The notes: generated from the letters alone by a model not told the origin. A DNA stretch of 64,000 bases from Sporosarcina sp. BP05 (GCF_014282005.1 NZ_JACFTD010000004.1:62001-126000); one strand, 5' to 3'. Counted from the stretch's first letter, positions 8,481 through 17,327 are shown. Numbers and translations are program-made.

Positions 8481-9611
8481 TTATAGCGATATATTCGCTT
8501 TCTTTTTCGTAAAGTCCTTCTCAGGATAATACGCATCTTTTACCAATAGATTAGGCCCTAAGCAGTTAACCGCAGGACAATGGCAACCGATTGTTTTTGC
8601 AAGTGGTCGCTCAAGCCAACGGTCGAGCATTACAGGAAGCGATTCCTTTTGAATATTGCCCATTGGAGGTGTATCACCGAAATCCGTGACAATCACATCC
8701 CCAGTGAATATATTGACATTCAGACGGGATCTGCCATCGGGGTCATTACGTACTGATACGTTTTTACTGCTGTAAATTCGTTTTAACAGTGCCAAATCCT
8801 CTTCGTTATCACTGCATGCATAAAATGGCAGTGTACCAAACAGCATCCAGACATCTTCATCACGGTGATCTAGAAGTTCGTGTATCGCTTTCCGTGTTTC
8901 ATCTAACGAAAGTACTTCGAGCTGCGAAGCAAAGTCACTTGGGTACATAGGGTGCACCTCGTGACGAGCACATTTCATCTCCTCCACGACTTGTCGATGA
9001 ATATGCTCTAGATGCGGCAACGTCCGTTTATTCAACATTGTCTCTGCTGAAACCATGACACCCGCTTCAGCCAATGCTCGGCTGTTATCGATCATCCGCT
9101 GGAATTGCTCAGCGCGGCGTTCTCGAGGTGGTTTGCGTTCCATATTTGCGAATCCACCATCCACGAAGTCGTCAACTGTGCCCCAGTTATGTGAAATATG
9201 TAAGACGTCCAGATAGGGTGCAATCGCCATATAACGGTCGAGTGGCATTGTTAAGTTCGAATTCATCTGTGTACGGACTCCGCGTTCATGCGCATACTTC
9301 AATAACGGTAAAACATAGTTCTCTACCGACTTTTTAGAGAACATTGGCTCTCCGCCTGTGATACTTATTGTTCGTAAATGAGGAATCTCATCTAGGCGAG
9401 AAAGTAGTAATGCTACTTGTAATGCGTCCGGATCTTTATGTTGTAACATATACCCGACTGCGCAATGTTCACAGCGCATATTGCATAAATACGTTGTCGT
9501 GAATTCAATGCTAGACAATGTCAGTTTGCCATGCTCCTGTACATCCAAATAGGCTTCCCATGGATCGTAAGCAGGTGACATTTTTTTGAGTGTCGCTAAA
9601 TCAGTTTTCAT
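8481..9611 (-). CDS. yfkAB: Radical SAM/CxCxxxxC motif protein YfkAB
   Basis: 376 residues. The radical SAM cluster motif is CNMRCEHC near residues 43-50, preceded by SSIEFTTTYL; the SAM-binding GGEP is near residue 88. A C-terminal CHCPAVNC, near residue 347, is the CxCxxxxC motif that gives the family its name and probably binds a second metal or cluster. Length and motifs match the fused YfkAB protein of Bacillus. The reaction is unknown. It is monocistronic with its own terminator. ATG 9611 follows an AGGAG at spacing of about 10. Confidence 0.9.
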   Translation of the reverse strand: MKTDLATLKKMSPAYDPWEAYLDVQEHGKLTLSSIEFTTTYLCNMRCEHCAVGYMLQHKDPDALQVALLLSRLDEIPHLRTISITGGEPMFSKKSVENYVLPLLKYAHERGVRTQMNSNLTMPLDRYMAIAPYLDVLHISHNWGTVDDFVDGGFANMERKPPRERRAEQFQRMIDNSRALAEAGVMVSAETMLNKRTLPHLEHIHRQVVEEMKCARHEVHPMYPSDFASQLEVLSLDETRKAIHELLDHRDEDVWMLFGTLPFYACSDNEEDLALLKRIYSSKNVSVRNDPDGRSRLNVNIFTGDVIVTDFGDTPPMGNIQKESLPVMLDRWLERPLAKTIGCHCPAVNCLGPNLLVKDAYYPEKDFTKKKANISL

Positions 9612-9687
9612 TTTTTATTAACTCCTATACGTATAATAAGCTACTAAAATAGTATGCACTTCAAAGGGACCTTTCGCAAGAGCATAT

Positions 9688-9728
9688 AAATACCCCATCC
9701 CAGAAATAAATTCGTGGATGGGGTATTT
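9688..9728. terminator. Hairpin terminator between yfkAB and the exporter operon
   Basis: Perfect 13-bp stem (9688-9700 with 9716-9728). The U tail is short on both strands (TATTTATAT). It probably ends the ABC exporter operon on the minus strand. Confidence 0.55.
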
Positions 9729-9735
9729 ATATGTC

Positions 9736-9870
9736 GTCTAGTCTCCAGCGCCTTGCCCCTGGGCCCACACGATGTGGGTCATGCAGTCATTGCCGCAGGA
9801 CGCGGCGTTGTGTGACTGCCTTCCTTTACTTCCAGTGCTTGTCGGGGCAGTACAGGCGCTTCCGCTTTTG
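9736..9870. repeat. Structured intergenic repeat, copy A
   Basis: Begins gtctagtctccagcgcc and ends with ggcgcttccgcttttg. The outer arms AGCGCC and TGCCCC near the start pair with GGGGCA and GGCGCT near the end; inside are a GCCCACAC/GTGGGT hairpin and a second arm pair GCAGTCA/TGACTGC. The same design recurs at 9879, 39047, 50211 and 60761. Elements with this ending are common between genes in Bacillales; their role is unknown. Confidence 0.8.
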
Positions 9871-9878
9871 TCTCATCC

Positions 9879-9993
9879 AGACTCCAGCGCCTTGCCCCTT
9901 GAGTCACTTCAGTCTTGCTGATAAAGGCAAAGGACGCCTTTATCTTCAAGCCTTCCAGTGCTTGTCGGGGCAGTACAGGCGCTTCCGCTTTTG
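9879..9993. repeat. Structured intergenic repeat, copy B
   Basis: Tandem to copy A, in the same orientation. It shares the outer arms (AGCGCC..TTGCCCC with GGGGCAG..GGCGCT) and the terminal TTCCGCTTTTG. The inner part differs and forms GATAAAGGC/GCCTTTATC. Confidence 0.8.
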
Positions 9994-9996
9994 TAA

Positions 9997-11859
9997 TTAC
10001 ACTGCAGGTTTATTAGAAAACTGGCTGTTGTACAGATCTGCGTAAAAGCCATTCTCCTCCAGCAGTTCGTTGTGTGTCCCTTGTTCAATTACTTTCCCTT
10101 GATCCATCACGATGATTAAATCAGCATCTCGTATCGTTGAAAGACGGTGAGCAATGACGAAGCTAGTTCGCCCTTCCATTAAACGATTCATCGCCTGTTG
10201 AATGAGGAGTTCCGTCCGTGTATCTACACTCGACGTCGCTTCATCCAAAATCATAACAGGAGGATTTGCCAGAACGGCGCGGGCTATCGTAATGAGTTGC
10301 TTTTGCCCTTGCGAAATATTAGATGCTTCCTCATTTAAGACAGTGTCATAGCCCTCCGGCAATGTGCGAATGAAGTGGTCGGCATGAGCCATTTTCGATG
10401 CAGCGAAAATCTCATCGTCCGTTGCGCCTTCTTTTCCAAAAGCGATGTTTTCTTTAATCGACCCATTAAATAGCCACGTATCTTGGAGAACCATTCCAAA
10501 AGTCGTTCGTAGATCTTCACGTGACATATCCCGTGTATCTAGTCCGTCAATTGCAATCGTCCCGCCGTTCAGTTCGTAGAAACGCATTAGTAAATTAATC
10601 AATGTCGTTTTCCCGGCACCAGTTGGTCCCACAATAGCGACTGTTTGACCTGGATGCACGTTGATGTTCATATCTTCAATTAACAAATCGTCCCCGTAAC
10701 CAAAGTCGACATGTTCAAAGGAAACTGTACCTTCTGCACGCGTTAAACTCACTGTCGTCATTTCTTTAATTTCTTCTTCCTCATCAAGAAGTTCAAAGAC
10801 ACGCTCTGCCGCTGCGACAGTCGACTGAATGATATTAGCAATATTAGCGGTTTGCATAATCGGCTGCGTGAATTGACGTGTATACGTAATGAACGCTTGA
10901 ATATCCCCGATTGAAATGGCGCGCTGTGTCACTAAAATACCACCAACAACACAGATGACGACATAGCTGAGGTTCCCAATCAAAGACATCATTGGCATGA
11001 TAATCCCCGAAATGAATTGGGCTTTACGGCCCGCATCATATAATTGTTCATTCACCTCATCAAATTCAGCTACGGACTTTCTCTCATGGCCAAATGCTTT
11101 AACGACTTGGTGGCCTGTATACATCTCTTCAACATGGCTATTCAATTGACCAAGCGTACGTTGTTGATCGGCGAAATGTTTTTGTGACCTTTTTAAAATC
11201 GGTCGAATGCCTAACAGAGATAGGGGTAAACTGACGAGCGCAATAAGTGTTAACACAGGGCTAATCGTTAACATCATGATAAGAATCCCGGCAATTGTAA
11301 CAACTGATGTGATAAACTGCGTCAAACTCTGCTGCAGCGTGCTTCCAATTGTATCAATATCATTCGTTACCCGGCTAAGTGTTTCACCAACAGGGCGGCC
11401 GTCGTAATATTTAAGCGGTAGTTTCTCAAGCTTCCCGTTGACGTCTTCCCGTAAATCATACACCGTTTTTTGTGCAACACTCGACATGATGTATTGTTGG
11501 ATATAGCTAAATACGCTACTTACCACATACAACCCAGCTAATAAGAGGAGTAGTTTACCGATTGCCCCAAAATCAATTGCTGCTCCGGGCACACCTGTGG
11601 CCTTGCCGTAAGCCCCTTCAAATAATTCGGTAATCGCATTACCCATTATTTTAGGTCCTACAATCATAAAGACCGTACTTAAAATTGCCGCAAAAAATAC
11701 AGCAATTAGTGCATTACGACGGGGTTTTAAATAACCAATAAGGCGGCGTAATGTGCCTTTAAAATCCTTGGCCTTTTTCCCTGCCATCATCATCATATTT
11801 CCTCCGCCTGGTCCCATTGGGGCTCCGCCTTGAGGTCGAGACTGTTTTTGTTCACTCAT
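9997..11859 (-). CDS. ABC exporter half-transporter, subunit with consensus catalytic Glu
   Basis: 620 residues. A glycine/methionine-rich cytoplasmic leader (1-30) precedes a six-helix ABC type-1 exporter domain (about 45-345) and an ATPase domain with Walker A GPTGAGKT (411-418), Walker B VMILDE (Glu540) and an altered signature NISQGQ (514-519). With the 574-residue neighbour it forms a heterodimer; the two genes overlap by four bases. The pair resembles Bacillus YfiB/YfiC and the TM287/288 type. Multidrug, lipid or peptide export is possible; the sequence does not decide. It ends an operon starting with a two-component system at 15367. Confidence 0.88.
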   Translation of the reverse strand: MSEQKQSRPQGGAPMGPGGGNMMMMAGKKAKDFKGTLRRLIGYLKPRRNALIAVFFAAILSTVFMIVGPKIMGNAITELFEGAYGKATGVPGAAIDFGAIGKLLLLLAGLYVVSSVFSYIQQYIMSSVAQKTVYDLREDVNGKLEKLPLKYYDGRPVGETLSRVTNDIDTIGSTLQQSLTQFITSVVTIAGILIMMLTISPVLTLIALVSLPLSLLGIRPILKRSQKHFADQQRTLGQLNSHVEEMYTGHQVVKAFGHERKSVAEFDEVNEQLYDAGRKAQFISGIIMPMMSLIGNLSYVVICVVGGILVTQRAISIGDIQAFITYTRQFTQPIMQTANIANIIQSTVAAAERVFELLDEEEEIKEMTTVSLTRAEGTVSFEHVDFGYGDDLLIEDMNINVHPGQTVAIVGPTGAGKTTLINLLMRFYELNGGTIAIDGLDTRDMSREDLRTTFGMVLQDTWLFNGSIKENIAFGKEGATDDEIFAASKMAHADHFIRTLPEGYDTVLNEEASNISQGQKQLITIARAVLANPPVMILDEATSSVDTRTELLIQQAMNRLMEGRTSFVIAHRLSTIRDADLIIVMDQGKVIEQGTHNELLEENGFYADLYNSQFSNKPAV

Positions 11860-13580
11860 GCAATGTCCACCTCCGAAATCTGTGATTCGACGATTTCACG
11901 ATATACCTGATTATGCTCAAGAAGTTCTTCGTGCGTACCGATTCCAGCAATTCCACCATTGTCTATGACAATAATTTGATCTGCATCGACTACTGTACTA
12001 ACACGTTGTGCGACGATAACGACGGTCGCTTGCTCCGTTTCATCTTTTAAAGCCGCACGTAGATTGGCATCGGTTTTGTAATCAAGCGCAGAGAAACTGT
12101 CATCGAAAATGTAAATATCCGGTTTGCGAATTAACGCACGTGCAATGGACAATCGTTGTTTTTGACCTCCCGACACATTCGACCCACCTTGAGAAATAAC
12201 AGCATTGTAGCCGTCATCCATCCTCGAAATGAACTCTTCTGCTTGCGCAATACGAGCAGCATGTTCGATTTCGGCTTGCGTTGCATCTTGTTTGCCGAAA
12301 CGAATGTTTTCAGCAATCGTTCCGGAAAAGAGCAGCGCTTTTTGTGGAACGAAGCCGATTTTCGATCGTACTTCTTCTTGTGATGATTCGCGAATATCAA
12401 CACCATTGACGCGAATCGTACCCGAAGTCACGTCATAAAACCGTGGAATCAAGTTAATGAGCGTTGTTTTTCCCGCGCCTGTTCCGCCAATAATTGCGGT
12501 CATTTCACCCGATTTCGCAATAAAACTTATATCCGATAATGCTGGGGCCTCGGCACCTGGATAGCTGAATGATACACGATCAAACTCCAGCGTTCCAGGC
12601 TCTTTGTCCGCTTTTCTAGTTCCTTCATCCAGAAACGTTGGTTTCATCGCAAGTACTTCGTTAATACGTTTTGCTGAAACAGCAGCACGAGGAATCATAA
12701 CAAACATCATAGATGCCATAACAAGTGCGAACATGATAAGCATAATGTATTGAATAAACGCCATCAAATCCCCGATTTGCAAGGCACCATTATCAATTCG
12801 AAGTCCACCAAACCAAATTACCCCTACAACGGTTAGATTCATAACAAGCATCATGACTGGCATTAAAAACGCCATCATTTTGTTAACCTTAATCGACACA
12901 TCAGTCAAATCCTTATTCGCCTTTTTTAAGCGAACCTGCTCTTGTTTTTCACGATTAAACGCACGAATCACACGTATGCCTGTTAGGTTCTCGCGTAAAA
13001 CAAGGTTTAGTCGATCCAATCGCGTTTGCACTGTTTGGAACAGTGGTACCCCTTTATAAAGAATAAGCAACACAGAACCGATTAATATTGGCATCGCTGC
13101 AACGATGATTAACGACAATTTTGCATCCTTTGAAACAGCCATAATTATACCGCCAACCAACATAATCGGAGCACTTACGACCATACGAAGCATCATAATG
13201 ACCACTTGCTGGACTTGCGTAATATCATTTGTCGTTCTTGTAATCAATGAAGCCGTACCAATTTCATCAAAATCTTGAAGGGAAAAGTTCTCCACATGAT
13301 CGAATACTTTTCGACGAATGTCCCGTCCGAATCCCATTGCCGCTTTTGAGGAATAGTAACTCGCAACGACAGATGCAGCCGCCCCAAGTGCAGCAACCAA
13401 CAGCATGATTCCTCCGATTTTCCAAATATACGCGATGTCACCAATGACGACCCCTTTGTCGATAATATCCGCCATTAACGTAGGCAAAAACAAATCCGAC
13501 ATCGATTGAATGAAAACAAGCCCTAATATCGATAGTACAATCCATTTATAGACGGATAAATTTTTTAACAGTTTTAACAT
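11856..13580 (-). CDS. ABC exporter half-transporter, subunit with Asp at the catalytic Glu position
   Basis: 574 residues. An ABC type-1 exporter membrane domain (about 10-300) is followed by an ATPase domain with Walker A GGTGAGKT (365-372), canonical signature NVSGGQ (near 468-473) and Walker B IYIFDD, where Asp494 replaces the usual Glu. In heterodimeric exporters this substitution marks the subunit that forms the degenerate ATP site, together with the odd signature of its partner, here ISQGQ. The combination is therefore consistent with a working TM287/288-type heterodimer. Its stop overlaps the start of the 620-residue partner; the histidine kinase gene ends 45 bases upstream. Confidence 0.88.
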   Translation of the reverse strand: MLKLLKNLSVYKWIVLSILGLVFIQSMSDLFLPTLMADIIDKGVVIGDIAYIWKIGGIMLLVAALGAAASVVASYYSSKAAMGFGRDIRRKVFDHVENFSLQDFDEIGTASLITRTTNDITQVQQVVIMMLRMVVSAPIMLVGGIIMAVSKDAKLSLIIVAAMPILIGSVLLILYKGVPLFQTVQTRLDRLNLVLRENLTGIRVIRAFNREKQEQVRLKKANKDLTDVSIKVNKMMAFLMPVMMLVMNLTVVGVIWFGGLRIDNGALQIGDLMAFIQYIMLIMFALVMASMMFVMIPRAAVSAKRINEVLAMKPTFLDEGTRKADKEPGTLEFDRVSFSYPGAEAPALSDISFIAKSGEMTAIIGGTGAGKTTLINLIPRFYDVTSGTIRVNGVDIRESSQEEVRSKIGFVPQKALLFSGTIAENIRFGKQDATQAEIEHAARIAQAEEFISRMDDGYNAVISQGGSNVSGGQKQRLSIARALIRKPDIYIFDDSFSALDYKTDANLRAALKDETEQATVVIVAQRVSTVVDADQIIVIDNGGIAGIGTHEELLEHNQVYREIVESQISEVDIA

Positions 13581-13625
13581 TCCACAGATTCTCCTTGTTC
13601 TTTAGACTTTCTGACTGTCACTCTC

Positions 13626-14669
13626 TTACATTGGAAAAGTGACCGTAAAAAGGGTTCCTTCATTCAATTTACTTTGTACTTGAATGGAACCTTCATGCAT
13701 GTCGATGATTTTCTTCGTAATGGACAAGCCTAAACCACTCCCACCCAGCATACGATTACGTGATTTATCCACTTTATAAAAACGCTCAAATATATGCTGT
13801 TGATCCTCCTCAGCTATGCCCATTCCTGTATCTGCTATGGTAACAACGGCTTCCTGACCACGCCGATAAAGAGCGATTTTCAGGCTATCACCACTAGGCG
13901 TGAACTTGATACAATTGTTTATGAGATTAATCCATACTTGACTCATCAGCTCTTCGTCAGCGGTGATTTCCACTTCATCTAATGAGATATCTAGCTCCAA
14001 CGATTTCGCAAGCCACTGGGGTTCAAAGGATAGAATGATTTCACGAATTTGTTTATCCAATCGGTACGCTACCTGCTCAAAAGGGTGATGCTGAGACTCT
14101 ATGGATGTTAACTTCAATAAATTATCGCTCAGATTGGCTAATCGTCTGCTTTCAGTCTCGATAATCTCAAGATAACGCTCCCGTTCTTTGGGCGTCAAAT
14201 CGCTTTGCTTCAATACAGTAGCAAAACCACTAATCGAGGCCAGTGGCGATTGGATTTCATGGGATACATTGGAGATAAACTCTTGACGCATTTGCTCTAT
14301 TTGATTCAACTCTACCGCCATCTCATTAATGCTATCCACAATTTTCCCGAAAGGATGATTCTTTTTATGTTTGAATTGATTCGCCAACTTGACATTAAAA
14401 TCGCCCTTGGAAATTCTTCGCATTGCATCAATCATCATTGTGAAAAAATCCATTCGCCGCGGGGAAGCAAATCTCGAAAAAACCCAACTAGTGACAATGA
14501 ACAGAAATATCATCGCAAATAATGTAATCAGCCCTTTAGAGAAGTCGCTATTATGCAAATCCCATTTCTTATGAATGAACGAAGTTCCAAAGTATGCTAG
14601 CGACCAGTAACTGATAGTGACGATTATCCACGCAAATATGGCTGTTCCAACACGCAGAACCTTCCTCAA
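13626..14669 (-). CDS. Sensor histidine kinase with very short extracellular loop
   Basis: 347 residues. Two membrane helices (about 9-28 and 46-65) are separated by only about 17 residues, so there is no extracellular sensor domain. Then come a HAMP-like linker, the H box NVSHEIQSPL (His137), N box NLINNCIKF, and G boxes DTGMGI and GGSGLGL. The layout recalls intramembrane-sensing kinases that work with ABC transporters. Its start overlaps the response regulator stop by four bases, and the exporter genes follow downstream on the same strand. A role in controlling the exporter is inferred from this order. Confidence 0.9.
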   Translation of the reverse strand: MRKVLRVGTAIFAWIIVTISYWSLAYFGTSFIHKKWDLHNSDFSKGLITLFAMIFLFIVTSWVFSRFASPRRMDFFTMMIDAMRRISKGDFNVKLANQFKHKKNHPFGKIVDSINEMAVELNQIEQMRQEFISNVSHEIQSPLASISGFATVLKQSDLTPKERERYLEIIETESRRLANLSDNLLKLTSIESQHHPFEQVAYRLDKQIREIILSFEPQWLAKSLELDISLDEVEITADEELMSQVWINLINNCIKFTPSGDSLKIALYRRGQEAVVTIADTGMGIAEEDQQHIFERFYKVDKSRNRMLGGSGLGLSITKKIIDMHEGSIQVQSKLNEGTLFTVTFPM

Positions 14670-15367
14670 CCTCCCACCTCTAGGCGATAACCTAACCCGC
14701 GAATAGTGCTGATTTTAAAAGAATCACTGTTAACTGAAAAACGCTCGCGCAATCGATTAATATGCACATCAACCGTTCGATCTGTACCTTCATAATCATA
14801 ACCCCATATATCCTCAATCAACTGCTCTCGCGAAAAGGTTTTACCAGGATAGCTCGCTAACTTAAACAGCAATTCAAATTCTTTCAGCGGTATTTCTACA
14901 TTAAGATTTCCCAAGAACACTTCATATGTTTTGCGGTTAATCATCAGTTCGCCCACCTGGACCGTCTGTGAAATTGCAATTCGATAGCGTTTAAGTAACG
15001 CTTTCACCCTTGCAGTAAGTTCAGCCGGCTCAAACGGTTTCACAAGATAATCGTCCGTACCTAACTCAAACCCCTTGACCTTCTGGGCCGTATCCCCTTT
15101 GGCTGTCAACATCAGCAAAGGGATATCATACTGCTTTCTAATTTCTCGGCAAAGCTCCCATCCATCCATGTTTGGCATCATAATATCCAGTAGTACTAGG
15201 TCTGCCTTAAATGACTGTAGAGTTGCCAAAGCTTCAATACCATCGCATGCTTCCACTATTTCAAAGCCTTCTGGACGTAAGAAAAGTCCGATCAACTCCC
15301 GCATATGCGGATCATCATCTACAATTAAAACCTTCGCCAAATTTGAATACCTACTTTCTTTGCTCAT
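14666..15367 (-). CDS. OmpR-family response regulator
   Basis: 233 residues. The receiver domain (about 11-125) has the acidic pocket DDD (17-19), phospho-acceptor Asp61 in LLDIMMPNMDG and Lys110 in DYLVKP. The C-terminal winged helix (about 135-232) carries the family pattern FSREQLIEDIWGYDYEGTDR, then TVDVHI and IRGLGYRL. It is the first gene of the minus-strand operon RR-HK-ABC-ABC. HssR- and other OmpR-type regulators are similar overall. The likely targets are its own operon and the exporter. Confidence 0.9.
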   Translation of the reverse strand: MSKESRYSNLAKVLIVDDDPHMRELIGLFLRPEGFEIVEACDGIEALATLQSFKADLVLLDIMMPNMDGWELCREIRKQYDIPLLMLTAKGDTAQKVKGFELGTDDYLVKPFEPAELTARVKALLKRYRIAISQTVQVGELMINRKTYEVFLGNLNVEIPLKEFELLFKLASYPGKTFSREQLIEDIWGYDYEGTDRTVDVHINRLRERFSVNSDSFKISTIRGLGYRLEVGG

Positions 15368-15743
15368 CGATTAGTTCATTTTAGTAGACGCATGTAAACT
15401 CAGTATAAACAACGTTTAGGGCATCTTCACATTATACAGCTTTGCATAGGAAGGTATATTAAACAGGATGTTTGAGGGGACTTTAAAAAAACGCGGACTG
15501 ACGAACAACCTATAACAAAAAACGGCTATTAACTCGATTTGAGGATAGCTGAATAGAGAAACTAAAAAAATTAACTGCAATCACTCGCTACTTCTGTTTG
15601 TTCCAACACATGTAATGTACGTTAATATTACAAGGAAATAGGTACATTCGTTTTTCACTTCGATCCAATGGCATTAATTTCCTGGTTATAAAATTGAGTT
15701 TAAGTAAACAATATGAGTTCAAACAAAAAAGGGAGTGTTTTTA
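15368..15743. other. Intergenic region between divergent genes
   Basis: AT-rich spacer holding the promoters of the response regulator operon (leftward) and the DUF3243 gene (rightward). I see no strong hairpin, no coding frame and no promoter pair that I can place confidently. Confidence 0.5.
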
Positions 15744-16049
15744 GTGGATATGAATGATAAGGTACAAAAAGAATTATCTAAAATTGATGTCGAGAAAAAG
15801 GACGAGATTTTAGAGAACTTTAATCGATTCAAAAAGTATCTTTCCGAGAAAGTTGAGTTGGGGGAAAATATGGGCTTGAGTGAAGAAAAACTTGCTAAAA
15901 CAACAGAATTAGTTGCAAATTATCTTGCCAAACACGAAGATCCTCGCAATAGGGAGGAGAAATTGTTAATGGAGCTTTGGACTTCCGGTTCCAAAGAAGC
16001 GCAACACACACTAGCACATATGTTACTGGAAATGGTACGGAAAGCTTAG
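15744..16049 (+). CDS. DUF3243 domain protein
   Basis: 101 residues, mostly helical and charged: VQKELSKIDVEKKDEILENF, then KYLSEKVELGENMGLSEEKL and LAHMLLEMVRKA. This matches the DUF3243 family (Bacillus YmfJ). Function is unknown. I choose the GTG at 15744, eight bases after GGGAG; the GTG at 15735 lies inside that site and the ATG at 15750 is a possible alternative. The gene stands alone and is followed by a clear terminator. Confidence 0.85.
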   Translation: MDMNDKVQKELSKIDVEKKDEILENFNRFKKYLSEKVELGENMGLSEEKLAKTTELVANYLAKHEDPRNREEKLLMELWTSGSKEAQHTLAHMLLEMVRKA

Positions 16050-16101
16050 TAAAAGCGAGTTGGATATGTTTATATTAAATAGATGACTGTAATTAATCAA
16101 A

Positions 16102-16141
16102 AATGTGACCTATCCGCTAATCTGTGGATGGGTCACTTTTA
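16102..16141 (+). terminator. Terminator of the DUF3243 gene
   Basis: Stem GTGACCTATCCGC with GTGGATGGGTCAC (one G-T pair) around a six-base loop, then TTTTA. Confidence 0.85.
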
Positions 16142-16169
16142 CATTGTTTTACTTATTTATAGCAACAAG

Positions 16170-16266
16170 TATATCTAACCGCTAACCAATGCCTTCTGCT
16201 AACAGTTCCTACTTCCGGGCCTATAGTGGACTTTCACCACCCAGCGATTCCCCATGCCGGGCACAC
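16170..16266 (-). mobile_element. Decayed 5' fragment of a bacterial group II intron
   Basis: Read on the minus strand from 16266, the sequence starts GTGTGCCCGGCATGGGG, passes GGTGGTGAAAGTCCACTATA and then GTAGGAACTGTTAGCAGAAG. This is the recognisable 5' end and domain I opening of bacterial group II introns. It decays after about 95 bases, and no domain V or reverse transcriptase follows. It lies just after the stop of an orphan phage holin gene. Confidence 0.65.
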
Positions 16267-16285
16267 TACTAAAAAAGGGTATCGA

Positions 16286-16531
16286 TTACTTGTCACTCTT
16301 CTCGACAGTATTTTTAGCGCTTGAATACAATCCCGAAGCTGATAACCCTAGCATCCCCCCCACTAATATCCCCTGCCTCCAATCAAATTCAGTCACGTAA
16401 ACCACGCCTATAACAATACCAATTACTAAAGCTATAAACGGCAACACCTTTTTACTTACACCGGCCCTTTTAAACAACTCCACAATCCCCAAAATAAGTG
16501 GAATAATAACTACATCATAAATCTCAAACAT
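16286..16531 (-). CDS. Phage holin-like small membrane protein (A118 holin type)
   Basis: 81 residues with two or three membrane helices (about 5-20, 29-48, 52-68). The motifs IIPLILGIVELFKRAGV and GLSASGLYSSAKN are typical of the Listeria phage A118-like holin family. Such holins permeabilise the membrane for endolysin. No endolysin or structural phage gene lies next to it, so it appears to be a prophage relic or a domesticated gene. A purine-rich AGGTG-type site precedes ATG 16531. Confidence 0.75.
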   Translation of the reverse strand: MFEIYDVVIIPLILGIVELFKRAGVSKKVLPFIALVIGIVIGVVYVTEFDWRQGILVGGMLGLSASGLYSSAKNTVEKSDK

Positions 16532-16577
16532 TTTATCACCTCTTTCCCTTCTACTATTTTATGAACTACTCGTCCTT

Positions 16578-16763
16578 TCAGTGACGATATACTTTCTGCA
16601 TTTTTTCTAAAATGAATACCCAGCTGATTACGAATTCTCCATCCCACACAAATAAAAGTGAATCCAATTGTGTTACCGCCAGCAACTTCTTTGAAATATA
16701 TACATAATTACCACCAATTCGCGCACATAAACGTATTAGTTGCATTTTACAAGTAATGAACAT
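16578..16763 (-). CDS. Possible small protein, unrecognised
   Basis: 61-residue frame starting MFITCKMQLIRLC and containing GGNYVYISKKLLAV and LFVWDGEFVISWVF. A GAGGGAG lies about ten bases before the ATG at 16763, and the frame runs in the same direction as the holin gene 46 bases downstream. Composition is plausible for a small phage or membrane-associated protein, but there is no family evidence and it may be spurious. The 16532-16577 and 16764-16916 flanks are AT-rich with no other feature. Confidence 0.35.
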   Translation of the reverse strand: MFITCKMQLIRLCARIGGNYVYISKKLLAVTQLDSLLFVWDGEFVISWVFILEKMQKVYRH

Positions 16764-16916
16764 AACCAACCTACTCCCTCAAAAAACTCTGTGCAAATTA
16801 CTTGCAGTCTACAAATTATTTACTACAACTATTTGTACACCGCAATTTATCGACATTTTAATCATTTGCAATATGCAAACTTTTATAACAATAACCCATT
16901 TGGTACTGATTAACTC

Positions 16917-17327
16917 TTAGTTTCCACGCAGCCTTTCCTCCAATACATGCATGGAACGAAGGACTGTTTCACGTTCAAAGTCATTCATAGAAGCCAAAGC
17001 ATTCTCCATTTTGGCTGCAATGGTCCCGTTGATGGCCACCACCATGTCGTTTCCCTGTCCAGTTAACGATAGTAGATATATTCGACGATCCCCTTCATAC
17101 GGCGTTCGGGAAACCAACCCTTTCTTTTCTAGCGTCCCAATCTGTCTGGAAAACGTCGTAATGTCCATTCCGGCAGCCTCAGCCACCGTTTGCATTGATG
17201 GTTTATTCATTAATGAAATCTCATAAAGAATTGAACTTTGAACGATAGAAATCACATCGCAACTCGACTTATGAATGCCATTCATGCTTTTTGATAACGA
17301 GTGAAAAATAGGAATAATTTTATCCAT
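16917..17327 (-). CDS. MarR family transcriptional regulator
   Basis: 136 residues. The winged-helix core lies at about 40-105: MQTVAEAAGMDITTFSRQIG then LEKKGLVSRTPYEGDRRIYL, the MarR recognition helix and wing (D/R pattern DRRIYLLSLT). Dimer helices are at both ends. A single cysteine (KSSCDVIS, about 23) lies in the N-terminal helix and might serve as a redox sensor, which is speculation. It is isolated, with no obvious efflux partner beside it, so the target is unclear. Confidence 0.88.
   Translation of the reverse strand: MDKIIPIFHSLSKSMNGIHKSSCDVISIVQSSILYEISLMNKPSMQTVAEAAGMDITTFSRQIGTLEKKGLVSRTPYEGDRRIYLLSLTGQGNDMVVAINGTIAAKMENALASMNDFERETVLRSMHVLEERLRGN

Noticed and set aside
9731-10045. 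104-codon plus-strand frame
   Set aside because: It is the translation of the two tandem structured repeats (QCLSGQYRRFRF occurs twice) and runs into the exporter gene on the other strand. No ribosome site.
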